From assembly GCF_019264485.1 (NCBI RefSeq), contig NZ_JAHVAA010000011.1, positions 558,001-622,000 of the forward strand: a DNA stretch of 64,000 bases. Direction: 5' to 3'. The translations under genes were made by a program, and so were the position numbers. Positions within the stretch are counted from its first letter, which is position 1; each line of letters opens with the position of its first letter. This document shows, piece after piece, positions 16,777 to 25,858 of the stretch. This DNA comes from Sediminibacterium sp. (GTDB taxonomy: Bacteria > Bacteroidota > Bacteroidia > Chitinophagales > Chitinophagaceae). Below the pieces are notes generated by a model that searched no databases, was not told where the DNA came from, and was given only the letters and a program-made list of their open reading frames with translations.

Positions 16777-18300
16777 TTACAGATCGAATTGAATACCCTG
16801 AGCAAGTGGTAATTGTGTACTCCAGTTAATAGTATTGGTTTGCCTGCGCATATAGGCTTTCCAGGCATCACTGCCGCTCTCCCGGCCACCACCCGTTTCT
16901 TTCTCACCTCCAAATGCACCTCCAATTTCTGCACCACTGGTACCAATATTTACATTGGCAATACCACAATCGCTACCTCTATGCGAAAGGAACAGTTCCG
17001 ATTCGCGTATATTCAGGGTCATGATAGCAGAGGAGAGTCCTTGCGGAACACCATTTTGCAATGCAATGGCTTCATCAATGGTGGTATATTTCATGATATA
17101 AAGAATCGGCGCAAAAGTTTCATGTTGTACCACTGCCATATGATTGTCGGCTTCAGCAATACATGGTTTTACGTAACAACCACTTTCATAGTTTTTTCCT
17201 TCCAATACCCCACCTTCCACAATAAATTTTCCTCCCTGTTGTTTACAGTCTTCAATAGATTTCAGGTAAAGCTGAACAGCTTCTTTATCTATCAATGGAC
17301 CTACATGGTTATGTGTATCCAGCGGGTCGCCGATACGAAGTTGACCATAAGCTTTCACCAGTTTTTCTTTAAATACATCATACACCGATTCATGTATAAT
17401 GAGTCGGCGGGTAGTGGTGCAACGTTGTCCTGCTGTGCCTACTGCACCAAATACACAACCAATCAGCGACATATCCAGATCGGCATATTTTGAAATAATA
17501 ATGGCATTGTTACCTCCCAGTTCAAGAATGGTTTTACCTAATCTTGCGCCAACAGTGGCCGCTACTATTTTACCCATTCTTGTGGAGCCTGTTGCAGATA
17601 TCAGTGGTATTCTTGTATCCTTACTCAGCCATTCGCCTACATCTCTTCCTCCCTGTACAAGACAGTTTACGCCTTCCGGCACATCATTTTTTTTGAATAC
17701 TTCTGCAACAATATTTTGTACTGCGATACCGCAGAGTGGTGTTTTTTCACTTGGTTTCCAGATGGTAGTATTGCCACAAACCCATGCCAGTGCAGCGTTC
17801 CAGCTCCAGACGGCCACCGGAAAATTAAAGGCAGAAATAATACCCACTACGCCCATTGGGTGCCATTGTTCGTACATACGGTGCAGGGGTCTTTCGCTGT
17901 GCATGGTAAGGCCATGTAACTGGCGGGAAAGACCTACAGCAAAATCGCAGATATCAATCATTTCCTGTACTTCACCATACCCCTCCTGAAGGCTCTTGCC
18001 CATTTCGTAACTCACCAGTTTTCCTAAAGGCTCTTTGTATTTGCGTAAGGCTTCACCGACCTGTCGCACTATTTCTCCTCTTTTGGGAGCGGGCCACATG
18101 CGCCATGTCTGGAAAGCAGTAACAGCAGTTTGCATAACAGCTTCATAAGCTGTTGAATCGGCCGATACTACACTGGCTGTTTTCTTTCCATCAACAGGTG
18201 AATAAGAGTCAATGACGCTGCCTTTACTATTGATCCAGTTGGTGCCGGAAGAAGCAGCACCATTTTGAGGTTGAATGCCGAGTATTTGTAAGAAATCCAT
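16777..18300 (-). CDS. Aldehyde dehydrogenase, ALDH7 / alpha-aminoadipic semialdehyde dehydrogenase type
   Basis: This 507-residue NAD-dependent aldehyde dehydrogenase oxidises aldehydes to acids; its closest named relatives (ALDH7A1, AmaB) act on alpha-aminoadipate semialdehyde in lysine breakdown. The sequence shows the catalytic Cys294 in GTAGQRCTTTRR, the general base Glu260 in LELGGNN and Asn159 in SAFNFP. The segments GRVSYEMGKSLQEGYGE-like at about 96-110 and RMYEQWHPMGVVG are typical of the ALDH7 branch. A TACCTTTG box lies 16 bases ahead of the ATG. No other lysine-catabolic gene is nearby, so the exact substrate is inferred only. Confidence 0.92.
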   Translation of the reverse strand: MDFLQILGIQPQNGAASSGTNWINSKGSVIDSYSPVDGKKTASVVSADSTAYEAVMQTAVTAFQTWRMWPAPKRGEIVRQVGEALRKYKEPLGKLVSYEMGKSLQEGYGEVQEMIDICDFAVGLSRQLHGLTMHSERPLHRMYEQWHPMGVVGIISAFNFPVAVWSWNAALAWVCGNTTIWKPSEKTPLCGIAVQNIVAEVFKKNDVPEGVNCLVQGGRDVGEWLSKDTRIPLISATGSTRMGKIVAATVGARLGKTILELGGNNAIIISKYADLDMSLIGCVFGAVGTAGQRCTTTRRLIIHESVYDVFKEKLVKAYGQLRIGDPLDTHNHVGPLIDKEAVQLYLKSIEDCKQQGGKFIVEGGVLEGKNYESGCYVKPCIAEADNHMAVVQHETFAPILYIMKYTTIDEAIALQNGVPQGLSSAIMTLNIRESELFLSHRGSDCGIANVNIGTSGAEIGGAFGGEKETGGGRESGSDAWKAYMRRQTNTINWSTQLPLAQGIQFDL

Positions 18301-18316
18301 GCAGGTAATTTTGCAG

Positions 18317-18324
18317 CAAAGGTA
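18317..18324 (-). promoter_or_regulatory. -7 promoter box of the aldehyde dehydrogenase gene
   Basis: TACCTTTG on the minus strand matches TAnnTTTG exactly and ends 16 bases before the ATG. A clear -33 TTG is not visible. Confidence 0.45.
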
Positions 18325-18361
18325 AAGGATTCGATACCAGCAGAGAGGGTAGGATGGCCTG

Positions 18362-18408
18362 AAAATAAAAAAGTATCACCTTGTTGAGAACAACGTTGTG
18401 ATACTTTA
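18362..18408 (-). terminator. Terminator after the LytTR regulator gene
   Basis: A 10-bp stem (AAAGTATCAC with its complement) encloses a second inner stem GTTG/CAAC with loop AGAA. On the minus strand a T-rich run follows. The remaining 113 bases to the regulator stop hold only a weak CCCTG/CAGGG inverted repeat. Confidence 0.85.
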
Positions 18409-18521
18409 TTATCTAAAACCCTGCATGAAACGCCTTTCAGCATTTACAGGGTAAAAATACTATGATGATTTACCGGTTGCAATAGCAGATAGGTGAGTAC
18501 CTTATTTCAATCGGGGAATCA

Positions 18522-19220
18522 TTATTTGGTTTTGGAAATTTCAAGCAATTGGTCATAAACAGCACTATAACTGCTCCCGATAGGTATTTCTTTTCCTGCG
18601 ATCCAGACTTTTGATTTACTGAATTTTTCAATTTTTGCCAATGGGATAATAAAGGAACGATGCACCCTTACAAAATCTCTGGGCGGTAATTTCTCCTGTA
18701 TACTTTTTAAAGTCATGAGGGTAAGTACCGGGTTGGGTTTGATATAGATTTTGATATAATCATCCAGTGCTTCAATAAGGTCAATATCTTTTAAATTAAC
18801 CTTCATGATTTCATAATTCACTTTGATAAAAAGTGAATTTAACTGCACTTCCTGTGAACTCAGGAATTCAATATATTCCTTTGCCTTATAACAGGCTTTC
18901 AGGAAGCGGTCGTATTCGAAAGGCTTGAGCAGGTAATCTACAGCATCAACATTAAAACCTTCTACGGCGAAATCCTTATACGCAGTCGTGAAAATAACGG
19001 GGGGCTTTTCTATGAGGTTTTTATAAAACTGGATACCTGTTATATCCGGCATTTGAATATCGAGGAATATGAGGTCTATTTTATTGGCCTGCATAAAACT
19101 GATGGCTTCATCGGTATTGGTAAAAGTTTTCTCCAGTTTCAGGAATGAAATTTTTGCACAATATTCCTGAATCAGTTGTAGTGCTAATGGCTCATCATCA
19201 ATGGCTATACAGTGTATCAT
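18522..19220 (-). CDS. LytTR-family response regulator
   Basis: This 232-residue DNA-binding response regulator has a receiver domain with the acidic pair Asp8/Asp9, the phosphoacceptor Asp54 in LIFLDIQMPD and the conserved Lys in VDYLLKPF. The C-terminal LytTR domain is recognised by LPPRDFVRVHRSFIIPLAKIE. LytTR regulators bind direct repeats and control envelope, polysaccharide or transporter genes. The gene overlaps the upstream kinase gene by four bases, so the two form a cognate pair. The target is probably outside the pair or the preceding secreted-protein gene. Confidence 0.95.
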   Translation of the reverse strand: MIHCIAIDDEPLALQLIQEYCAKISFLKLEKTFTNTDEAISFMQANKIDLIFLDIQMPDITGIQFYKNLIEKPPVIFTTAYKDFAVEGFNVDAVDYLLKPFEYDRFLKACYKAKEYIEFLSSQEVQLNSLFIKVNYEIMKVNLKDIDLIEALDDYIKIYIKPNPVLTLMTLKSIQEKLPPRDFVRVHRSFIIPLAKIEKFSKSKVWIAGKEIPIGSSYSAVYDQLLEISKTK

Positions 19221-20302
19221 GTTGTGATCTCCAGTTTTACGACATATGTCTTGTTCTCAATAGTGGTACTTAGCTGGTGCCTGTCAGGGTACATCAATTC
19301 TAACCTGCGTTTAACGTTGTTGATACCGATTCCGGTATTCTCCATCAGATTACTTTCAGAAGCTACAATATTATTGCTGGCATAAAATAATATCTTGTTG
19401 CCATTGGTATTGATCGTGATATCAATATTCGATAATTCTTTTGTGCTGACGCCATATTTAAATGCGTTCTCAACAAAGGGAATAAAAATGAGCGGTGCAA
19501 TCAGCATGGTTTCAATATCACCTGTGGCTGAAAAATTAAGTTTCACTTTGTCTGTTAAACGAACCTGCTGTAGCTCTATAAAATTATGGATAAAATCAAC
19601 TTCATTTCTTAATGGAACCAGGTTGCGTTCGGTTTCCGTGAGTATGTACCGCATAATAGATGAAAGCTTCATCACTGCAGGGGCGGTTTTTTCACTTCTT
19701 ACTACTGCGAGTGAATAAATATTGTTGAGTGTATTGAAAAAGAAGTGAGGATTTACCTGCGACTTCAGGAAAGACAATTCTGTATTCAATTTTTCATTCT
19801 CTGTTTCCTTTCTTGTTCTTTCTGTTTTCAGCCATCGTTGTGTAACTGAAATACAGGTGCCGAATGCAAATACAAGGAGGAACAGCACAGTATTATAAGG
19901 GTCGGCGATGGGGCGGGCCCTTCTTGGTGCCCTGGTGAGTTTGGGTATGCCTTTGAAATCGGGGTTTCTGATGAACTCATTGTTCTGACGGATGAATTCA
20001 GGCTCTACCAGAAAATTGGCAATTTCTTTTGGTAAGAAAAGAAATGCACCCAGACAGGCGGCTATGGATAAAATATACCAGCCCCATTTTTTATTAATGA
20101 GCAGGCGGGGTACCAGTACATGTGTGTTGAAATAATAAAAGAGAACAATGAAAATATTATTACAGATAATGGTAGTGAGCATGTTATCGCTCATGCTGAA
20201 TTCCCTCAGTCTCGGAAAGAATACAAGATAGGGCACGAAAAAGAAACAGGCCCAGGCCACCATGTGTGTAAATATCGTAATGAGTGATTTGTCGTTTCTC
20301 AA
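19217..20302 (-). CDS. LytS-like membrane sensor histidine kinase
   Basis: The 361-residue kinase has four hydrophobic spans (about 10-30, 44-60, 74-92 and 137-156), then a short coiled coil and the His_kinase (PF06580-type) domain. The phospho-accepting His186 is in SQVNPHFFFNTLNNI. The ATPase part shows PLIFIPFVENAFKYGVS (N box) and NTGIGINNVKRRLEL (G box). No large extracytoplasmic domain is present, so the signal is probably sensed in the membrane or by a partner. The frame begins with TTG at 20302; an ATG 12 codons later (20266) would leave the first span shortened. It lies 26 bases after the secreted-protein gene. Confidence 0.92.
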   Translation of the reverse strand: MRNDKSLITIFTHMVAWACFFFVPYLVFFPRLREFSMSDNMLTTIICNNIFIVLFYYFNTHVLVPRLLINKKWGWYILSIAACLGAFLFLPKEIANFLVEPEFIRQNNEFIRNPDFKGIPKLTRAPRRARPIADPYNTVLFLLVFAFGTCISVTQRWLKTERTRKETENEKLNTELSFLKSQVNPHFFFNTLNNIYSLAVVRSEKTAPAVMKLSSIMRYILTETERNLVPLRNEVDFIHNFIELQQVRLTDKVKLNFSATGDIETMLIAPLIFIPFVENAFKYGVSTKELSNIDITINTNGNKILFYASNNIVASESNLMENTGIGINNVKRRLELMYPDRHQLSTTIENKTYVVKLEITT

Positions 20303-20328
20303 AGTGTGGTTGAAGTTATAGAAGTGAA

Positions 20329-21150
20329 TTAATGTACCTCATGTTTGAGCCAGAATGATTGTTCGGGTATACCTGGTTTTGTTGGCGGCATACTTGAGCG
20401 TAAGCTGCTGCTTGAAACAACGCTACCACCTCCCTGACTTATTCTGCCGCCCTGGTTACTGTTAGCGGGAACAGCTACAATTCTGGTTTCTGTTCTTATT
20501 GGTTGGGATGAAGATGACATCAGTTCTGCTGATTTCAATTTTATACCTACAGAAAGCGGCTTATTCAGGAGGGCTTCTTTTCCGCCCAGTCTTGTAAATG
20601 GGATTTCATATTCTATATACATTACAGAACGCTCATCCCATCCAAAACTGATATTGATTTCATTGGGTAAATTAATAGCCTGTAATTCTGTTTCGAATTG
20701 CTGGTTTTTAAACCCCGTTTTTTTAAGAAATAACATACCACCTGTCATCTGTTCACGAAAAACCTGTACTTCTTCCGGCGTTTGTGTTTTTGTAGAAAGA
20801 TATAATGCAATTTCCTGAGGCGTCTTTTGAACCGGAAACTCAACAAATGTTCCCTCTCTCTTTTTTGCTTTTGTATCTACAAATAATTGCATGCCACTCA
20901 ACATCATTCTTTTCTGTACATCCGGATTCACAATGTAGAGGGCCAGGTATAGTTTTTCTGCATCATTGTCTGCAGCCATACGTATGCCGGTAGCTTCATG
21001 AATATCAAATGCAGAAGGGTCCCAGTCGTCGAGTACCGCATCGGTACTATGTTTTACAAGGGTATCACCTGGTGCATTTGCATGTAACCGATTGCCAGTT
21101 GCATATAGCAGGCCAAAGGTTAATGATAATATAGTAAATTGTTTAAGCAT
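20329..21150 (-). CDS. Secreted protein with a CBM9-like N-terminal fold, unknown function
   Basis: The 273-residue protein has a signal peptide (about 1-25, ending near HANA). The mature part starts with VLDDWDPSAFD, followed by AADNDAEKLYLALYIVNPDVQKRMMLSGMQLFVDTKAKKREG in several blocks. This layout resembles the sugar-binding CBM9-like domains attached to Bacteroidota surface proteins; similarity in pattern only, so the ligand is unknown. The end is Ser/Gly-rich and disordered (GGRISQGGGSVVSSSSL). It is the first gene of a unit with the LytS kinase and LytTR regulator, which suggests it reports on or responds to an envelope signal. A TAAATTTG box lies 11 bases before the ATG. Confidence 0.7.
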   Translation of the reverse strand: MLKQFTILSLTFGLLYATGNRLHANAPGDTLVKHSTDAVLDDWDPSAFDIHEATGIRMAADNDAEKLYLALYIVNPDVQKRMMLSGMQLFVDTKAKKREGTFVEFPVQKTPQEIALYLSTKTQTPEEVQVFREQMTGGMLFLKKTGFKNQQFETELQAINLPNEINISFGWDERSVMYIEYEIPFTRLGGKEALLNKPLSVGIKLKSAELMSSSSQPIRTETRIVAVPANSNQGGRISQGGGSVVSSSSLRSSMPPTKPGIPEQSFWLKHEVH

Positions 21151-21161
21151 ACGATCTTATT

Positions 21162-21169
21162 CAAATTTA
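21162..21169 (-). promoter_or_regulatory. -7 promoter box of the secreted protein-LytS-LytTR unit
   Basis: TAAATTTG on the minus strand matches TAnnTTTG and ends 11 bases ahead of the ATG. No -33 TTG is seen at the usual distance. Confidence 0.4.
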
Positions 21170-21230
21170 TTCTTCCGCTACAATTTAGAAAATTGTTTTG
21201 GGTGAACAATGAATAACCATCGGTAAATCC

Positions 21231-22046
21231 TTAATAGGACTCTTTTTCAGACGGGAAATCGCCCGATTTTACATCTGAAATATATTGAGTAACTGCTGTA
21301 TGTATCTGTTCCTGCAAATTGAGGTATTGACGTAAAAAACGGGGCTTGAACATATTGCTGATACCCAGCATATCATGCATCACCAGTACCTGCCCATTAC
21401 AGCCACTTCCGGCACCAATGCCAATGGTAGGAATAGTGAGTGAGGCACTTACTTCGGCAGCAAGGCTGGCCGGAATTTTTTCAAGCACAATGGCATAACA
21501 CCCTGCTTCTTCCAGCAGGAGCGCATCTTTTTTAAGCTTGGCTGCTTCTGTCTCTTCTTTTGCCCTTACATTATAAGTGCCGAATTTATAGATAGATTGT
21601 GGTGTAAGCCCCAGATGTCCCATTACCGGGATACCAGCAGATACAATACGCTGGATACTTTCGAGCACTTCTTCGCCACCTTCCAGTTTAATGGAATGCC
21701 CGCCGCTTTCTTTCATGATACGGATGGCAGAGGCAAGAGCAATATCTGAATTGGATTGGTAGGAGCCGAATGGCAAGTCAACCACTACCAGTGAGCGGTT
21801 AATACCCCTTACCACACATTGCGCATGATAAATCATCTGATCCAATGTAATGGGTACGGTGGTTTCATGACCGGCCATTACATTGCTGGCACTGTCGCCA
21901 ACCAGGACTACATCAATGCCGGCATCATCAAATAGCCGGGCAAATGAATAATCGTAAGCGGTGATCATGGATATTTTTTCACCTGCTGCCTTCATTTTCA
22001 ACAGGGTATGAGTCGTTATTTTCTTGATTTCTTTCTGAACTGACAT
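21231..22046 (-). CDS. panB: 3-methyl-2-oxobutanoate hydroxymethyltransferase
   Basis: PanB makes ketopantoate from 2-oxoisovalerate and methylene-tetrahydrofolate, the first step of pantothenate synthesis in the cytoplasm. The 271-residue protein shows the family motifs [33 protein letters not shown] (in blocks), PFGSYQ, VKLEGG-like IKLEGGEEV, and [11 protein letters not shown]. Its metal-binding residues (Asp in VGDSASN, Glu in LEGG) are present. panC and panD lie 5 kb away on the same strand but are not contiguous. An inverted repeat of GAGC-type words separates it from the upstream ppx gene. Confidence 0.97.
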   Translation of the reverse strand: MSVQKEIKKITTHTLLKMKAAGEKISMITAYDYSFARLFDDAGIDVVLVGDSASNVMAGHETTVPITLDQMIYHAQCVVRGINRSLVVVDLPFGSYQSNSDIALASAIRIMKESGGHSIKLEGGEEVLESIQRIVSAGIPVMGHLGLTPQSIYKFGTYNVRAKEETEAAKLKKDALLLEEAGCYAIVLEKIPASLAAEVSASLTIPTIGIGAGSGCNGQVLVMHDMLGISNMFKPRFLRQYLNLQEQIHTAVTQYISDVKSGDFPSEKESY

Positions 22047-22143
22047 CTGCTTGTTTTTAGCTTGAACAGAACTGCAAAGTAGGCAGTTTTTTGAGGATTA
22101 CCTTCGGTAGGATGGAATAGCCCGGTAAAATAAATACGAGGAT

Positions 22144-22210
22144 AGCTATGAGCCATGAGCTGCGAGTATCTCTAAATAATATTAATGGGTTAGGCTCAGA
22201 GCTCACAGCC
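22144..22210. repeat. Imperfect inverted repeat of ATGAGC/GAGCTC words after ppx
   Basis: Arms at 22144-22161 and 22193-22210 pair at 13 of 18 positions, and each arm contains repeated GAGC words. It sits 4 bases downstream of the ppx stop codon (minus strand). It lacks the T-run of a classical terminator. Confidence 0.5.
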
Positions 22211-22214
22211 CTAA

Positions 22215-23105
22215 TTATGCGGAACTTTTTTGCAATTCATCGTAGAGGTGCTGAATAAGACCATCGGCCAGGCCTATTTTCGGAACATATATTTCATCAG
22301 CATCGGCCCAGCGCATTACATTGATGTAAATCTGAAGTGCAGGTACAATAACATCTGCGCGGTCTTCTCGTAGTTTATAAGTATTGATACGGTCATCCAG
22401 TGAAAAACTGGAGATTTCTTTATAATAATCTTTTAGTAAATCGAGTGAGAGGGGTTTGCCGTCTTTTTTCTTACTCAGTGAAAATACTTTGTTGATATTA
22501 CCACCGGTACCAATGGCTACAATTTTTTTATAACCTTTTGTTTTGTTTTTGATGATATCCTTCATCTCATTCCAATGCAGTTCATCAACCATATCTTTCA
22601 GTATGCGGATGGTGCCAATATTGAAAGATTGTTTAAATACCAGTTTACCATCTGCAAAAAAAGTAAGTTCGGTACTACCTCCGCCTACATCAATATAGAG
22701 ATAACTGTGGTCGGTATCCATGTTTTCAGCTACATGGTTTTCATAAATAATGGATGCTTCCAGATCGCCGCTGATAATTTCTATGTCGAGACCGGTTTCG
22801 AGTTTTATTTTTCTGATCAGGTCTCCGCTGTTACGGGCATCACGCATGGCACTGGTGGCACAGGCAATGGTATGTTGCACACCATAGGCATTGATGAGAT
22901 GCCCATAGGCTTTCATGGTTTGTAATACCATTCCCCTTTTTTCTTTTGAGATTTCTCCTTTTTCAAATACATCAAAACCCAAACGAAGGGGAACGCGAAC
23001 AAGGTTGAGTTTGTTAAATCTTGGTTTGCCTTCGGCATCAAGACTAATCTCCGAGATGAGCAGTCTTGCAGCGTTACTTCCTATATCAATGGCGGCCAGC
23101 CTCAA
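22215..23105 (-). CDS. Exopolyphosphatase-like Ppx/GppA phosphatase
   Basis: Ppx/GppA enzymes remove terminal phosphates from polyphosphate or hydrolyse pppGpp. This 296-residue protein has only the ASKHA actin-like core: AAIDIGSNAARLLI at the N-terminus, ATSAMRDARNSGDL, and the phosphate loop YIDVGGGSTELTFF, plus IGTGGNINK. The C-terminal HD-like domain of E. coli Ppx is missing, which is normal for the short form. The start codon is TTG at 23105, lying 20 bases inside the end of ppk1, so translation is coupled. The neighbour strongly supports action on polyphosphate. ppx and gppA cannot be separated by sequence alone. Confidence 0.92.
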   Translation of the reverse strand: MRLAAIDIGSNAARLLISEISLDAEGKPRFNKLNLVRVPLRLGFDVFEKGEISKEKRGMVLQTMKAYGHLINAYGVQHTIACATSAMRDARNSGDLIRKIKLETGLDIEIISGDLEASIIYENHVAENMDTDHSYLYIDVGGGSTELTFFADGKLVFKQSFNIGTIRILKDMVDELHWNEMKDIIKNKTKGYKKIVAIGTGGNINKVFSLSKKKDGKPLSLDLLKDYYKEISSFSLDDRINTYKLREDRADVIVPALQIYINVMRWADADEIYVPKIGLADGLIQHLYDELQKSSA

Positions 23106-25176
23106 TGTGTACTACGTTTTTCCGGTGGAGGTAATGATAAGTCTCAATCTGAGAGCGTATCTTCTTTTTACCTGCGGAAGGTACATAGTTGTTGCTTAAT
23201 TCTTTGTCGAGTATTCTCGCCTTTACATTGTCTCTTAATTGAATGTGGATAATCTCTTTTAATTCGTTCCTGATATCGGGGTCATTAATAGGTACTGCTG
23301 CTTCAATACGATGGTCGAGGTTCCTGACCATCCAGTCGGCACTGGAAATAAACATTTTTTCTTTACCACCATTATAGAAAATAAGTACGCGGGCATGTTC
23401 CAGGTATTCATCTACAATACTTACGGCCTTAATGGGGTGTTTGAATTTTTTATGATCAATCACTGCACAGAATATACCTCTTACCACCATTTGTATTTCT
23501 ACTCCGGCTGCTGCAGCCATATATAGTTTATCGATTAATTTGGCATCGCTCAATGAATTAAGTTTCAGCGTAATGCCGGCTGGTTTGCCGGCTTTGGCAG
23601 CTTTTATCTCTTTAGCGATCAGCAAGTCCATTTCGCGGCGCATATTATTGGGGCAAATCATCAGTGTTTTACATTGACTTAATTGCGCAGCGCCTGTTTT
23701 CCAGTTTTCGAGGTAATGAAAAATGCGGTTGATATCGGCCATGATCATCCTGTTGGCAGTGAACAGACAATGATCGCCATATACATGAGCTGTTTTTTCA
23801 TTCAGGTTACCCGTACTTACAAAACCGTATTGAACCGTCTTGTTACCTTTTCTTTTTTTAATAATACAGAGTTTGGCATGTACTTTCATTTTGGGTACAC
23901 CCAATAATACTTTTACACCTTCCTCTTCCAGTATGTCTTTCCATTCAAGGTTGGCTTCTTCGTCGAACCGGGCTTTCAGTTCAAGCATTACAATTACTTC
24001 TTTTCCATTTCTTGCAGCGTTGATTAATGCATTGATCACTTTTGAATTGGCAGCCAGACGGTATGCTGTGATCTTGATAGATTGAACGTCGGGATCCATG
24101 GCTGCTTCACGCAGAAGATCAATTACTGCATGAAAAGAATGATAGGGGAAATGGAGCATAACATCTTTCTTCAGTACCACTTCTGTTACCCGAACACGAC
24201 CATGAAAAGCTGGGTGTATCAGTGGTTCACGCCTTGTGTTTTTGGTATTAAAGACATCCGGAAAATCCATAAAATGTTTAAAATTATGGATGCGCCCACC
24301 GGGAATAATATTGCTTTTCCGGTTAAGACTTAAGCGTCTGATCAGGTATTCAAGTAAACCGGCATCCATTTCCTTATCGTATACAAAGCGAACGGGTTTA
24401 CCCTTGCGTCGGTTCTTTAATCCCTTTTCTATTTTCTCTACAAATGTGGTACTTACGTCATTGTCAATATCTATCTCTGCATCTTTGGTTACCTTGAATA
24501 CATGTGCGTCAAAATAATCATAATCGAAGTAGGTAAAAATTTCCGGCAGGTTATAACGAATCACATCTTCCAGCAGTATAATATGGTTCTCTCCGGGTTT
24601 TGAGGGTAATAGTACAAACCGGCCCAGGTCTTTTGATGGTATTTCTATCAAAGCATATTTCTGGTTGTAAGCAGAGTTTTTTTTCTGCATTACCACACCC
24701 AGGTAAATACTCTTGTCGCGCAGATAGGGAAGTTGGGGAAGGGTTTCAATCATCAATGGAATGATGTTGGAGCGCACTTTGTCATCAAAAAAATTGCGTA
24801 CAAAATGTTTCTGTTCTTTGGAAAGCTGTTTTTCATTTACCAGGAATATCTTCTCCTTTCTTAGTTCTTTTAAAATGCCTTCCCAGATCCGGTTGAATTC
24901 ATTCTGTTGTTTCAATACAATGGTCTGAATCTGGTCAATGATCGATTGAGGGTCTTCTTCCATGTGCATGTTCAGGTTCCGTCTTTTATCGGCGTACTCC
25001 ACCATGCGTTTTAAAGTAGCTACCCTTACGCGGAAGAACTCATCTGTATTGTTTGAAAAAATACCCAGAAAGCGTATTCTTTCTTTTAGAGGCACAGTTG
25101 GGTCATTGGCTTCCTGTAATACCCTTCCATTAAAACTAAGCCAGCTTATATCGCGTTGAATGAGTTGTTTTTTCAC
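23086..25176 (-). CDS. ppk1: Polyphosphate kinase 1
   Basis: PPK1 makes polyphosphate from ATP at the membrane. The protein has the usual 696 residues and the four-domain order. The N-domain has QRDISWLSFNGRVLQEA and IRFLGIFSNNTDEFFRVR. The catalytic part has SIKITAYRLA, VMLELKARFDEEAN, the active-site His in MKVHAKLCII, and YGFVSTGNLNEKTAHVYGDH. Downstream come RREMDLLIAKEIK and LIDKLYMAAAAGVEIQMVVRG. The start is a GTG at 25176; no upstream in-frame ATG exists before the promoter. Its 3' end overlaps the ppx start. A good TTG-N18-TATATTTG promoter precedes it. Confidence 0.97.
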   Translation of the reverse strand: MKKQLIQRDISWLSFNGRVLQEANDPTVPLKERIRFLGIFSNNTDEFFRVRVATLKRMVEYADKRRNLNMHMEEDPQSIIDQIQTIVLKQQNEFNRIWEGILKELRKEKIFLVNEKQLSKEQKHFVRNFFDDKVRSNIIPLMIETLPQLPYLRDKSIYLGVVMQKKNSAYNQKYALIEIPSKDLGRFVLLPSKPGENHIILLEDVIRYNLPEIFTYFDYDYFDAHVFKVTKDAEIDIDNDVSTTFVEKIEKGLKNRRKGKPVRFVYDKEMDAGLLEYLIRRLSLNRKSNIIPGGRIHNFKHFMDFPDVFNTKNTRREPLIHPAFHGRVRVTEVVLKKDVMLHFPYHSFHAVIDLLREAAMDPDVQSIKITAYRLAANSKVINALINAARNGKEVIVMLELKARFDEEANLEWKDILEEEGVKVLLGVPKMKVHAKLCIIKKRKGNKTVQYGFVSTGNLNEKTAHVYGDHCLFTANRMIMADINRIFHYLENWKTGAAQLSQCKTLMICPNNMRREMDLLIAKEIKAAKAGKPAGITLKLNSLSDAKLIDKLYMAAAAGVEIQMVVRGIFCAVIDHKKFKHPIKAVSIVDEYLEHARVLIFYNGGKEKMFISSADWMVRNLDHRIEAAVPINDPDIRNELKEIIHIQLRDNVKARILDKELSNNYVPSAGKKKIRSQIETYHYLHRKNVVHIEAGRH

Positions 25177-25204
25177 AATGACAAGAATTGATGCTTCAAT
25201 TCAC

Positions 25205-25233
25205 CAAATATAAAAAAGGAGAGGAGAGAGCAA
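25205..25233 (-). promoter_or_regulatory. Promoter of the ppk1-ppx operon
   Basis: On the minus strand TTG (25231-25233) is followed after 18 bases by TATATTTG (25205-25212), matching the Bacteroidota consensus at both elements. The GTG start of ppk1 is 28 bases downstream. Confidence 0.65.
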
Positions 25234-25277
25234 TGTTAAGTTTCGTACAATTTGTCTAAAGAATTCCTGTGGAAAAA

Positions 25278-25362
25278 ATTTGAAAATCTGCTGATTTGGA
25301 AATTGAAACACCTATACTCCTTGTATCATTTCCAAATCAGCACATCTCCAAATTCCCAAATT
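25278..25362. repeat. Inverted repeat of GATTTGGAAAT words after rfaE2
   Basis: A perfect 14-base arm pair (25290-25303 and 25328-25341, core GCTGATTTGGAAAT) is flanked on both sides by further AAATTTG/CAAATT words that extend the pairing imperfectly. It follows the stop of rfaE2 (minus strand) and reaches it. Confidence 0.7.
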
Positions 25363-25858
25363 AAGAGTAAGACTGCTTGATATGCTGAATAATACCCGTT
25401 GTTGAAAATCCTGCTACAATTGGATTAATGACTACTCTGCCTCCATTAGCGATTACTTCTTTGGAGCCTACAATCTGTTCTATCGTATAGTCGCCGCCTT
25501 TTACCAATACATCTGGTAATATGGCAGTAATAAGCTGCTGTGGTGTGTCTTCATCAAATACAACAACAGCATCGGTAAGCGACAGGTTTGCCAATATCAA
25601 AGCTCTGCTGTGTTCATTATTTACCGGGCGATCGGGGCCTTTTAGTTTTTTTACACTATTATCGCTGTTTACACCTACTACGAGGTAATCGGCTTCTTTT
25701 GCTGCGGCACCCAATGAAAAAACATGTCCTTCATGCAGAATATCGAAGCAGCCATTGGTAAAAGCAATGGTTTTTCCGGTGGCGCGCCAGGCGGCTACTC
25801 TCGCCAGTAATTGGGTAAGTGTCATGACTTTTGCATCAATAGCATTAACGGCTCTCAT
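25361..25858 (-). CDS. rfaE2: D-glycero-beta-D-manno-heptose 1-phosphate adenylyltransferase
   Basis: This enzyme makes ADP-heptose for lipopolysaccharide core, using ATP. The 165-residue protein is the free-standing adenylyltransferase (the C-terminal half of E. coli HldE). It shows the nucleotidyltransferase motif FTNGCFDILHEGH (HxGH at 42-45), the family segment VGVNSDNSVKKLKGPDRPVN and the closing VKGGDYTIEQIVG. The kinase half and the gmhA/gmhB/hldD genes are not nearby. Its start lies 14 bases inside the upstream flippase-like gene, so the two are translationally coupled. Confidence 0.95.
   Translation of the reverse strand: MRAVNAIDAKVMTLTQLLARVAAWRATGKTIAFTNGCFDILHEGHVFSLGAAAKEADYLVVGVNSDNSVKKLKGPDRPVNNEHSRALILANLSLTDAVVVFDEDTPQQLITAILPDVLVKGGDYTIEQIVGSKEVIANGGRVVINPIVAGFSTTGIIQHIKQSYS

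Noticed and set aside
22144..22210. Classical terminator for ppx
   Set aside because: The arms pair at only 13 of 18 positions and no T-run follows on the minus strand, so it is listed as a repeat.
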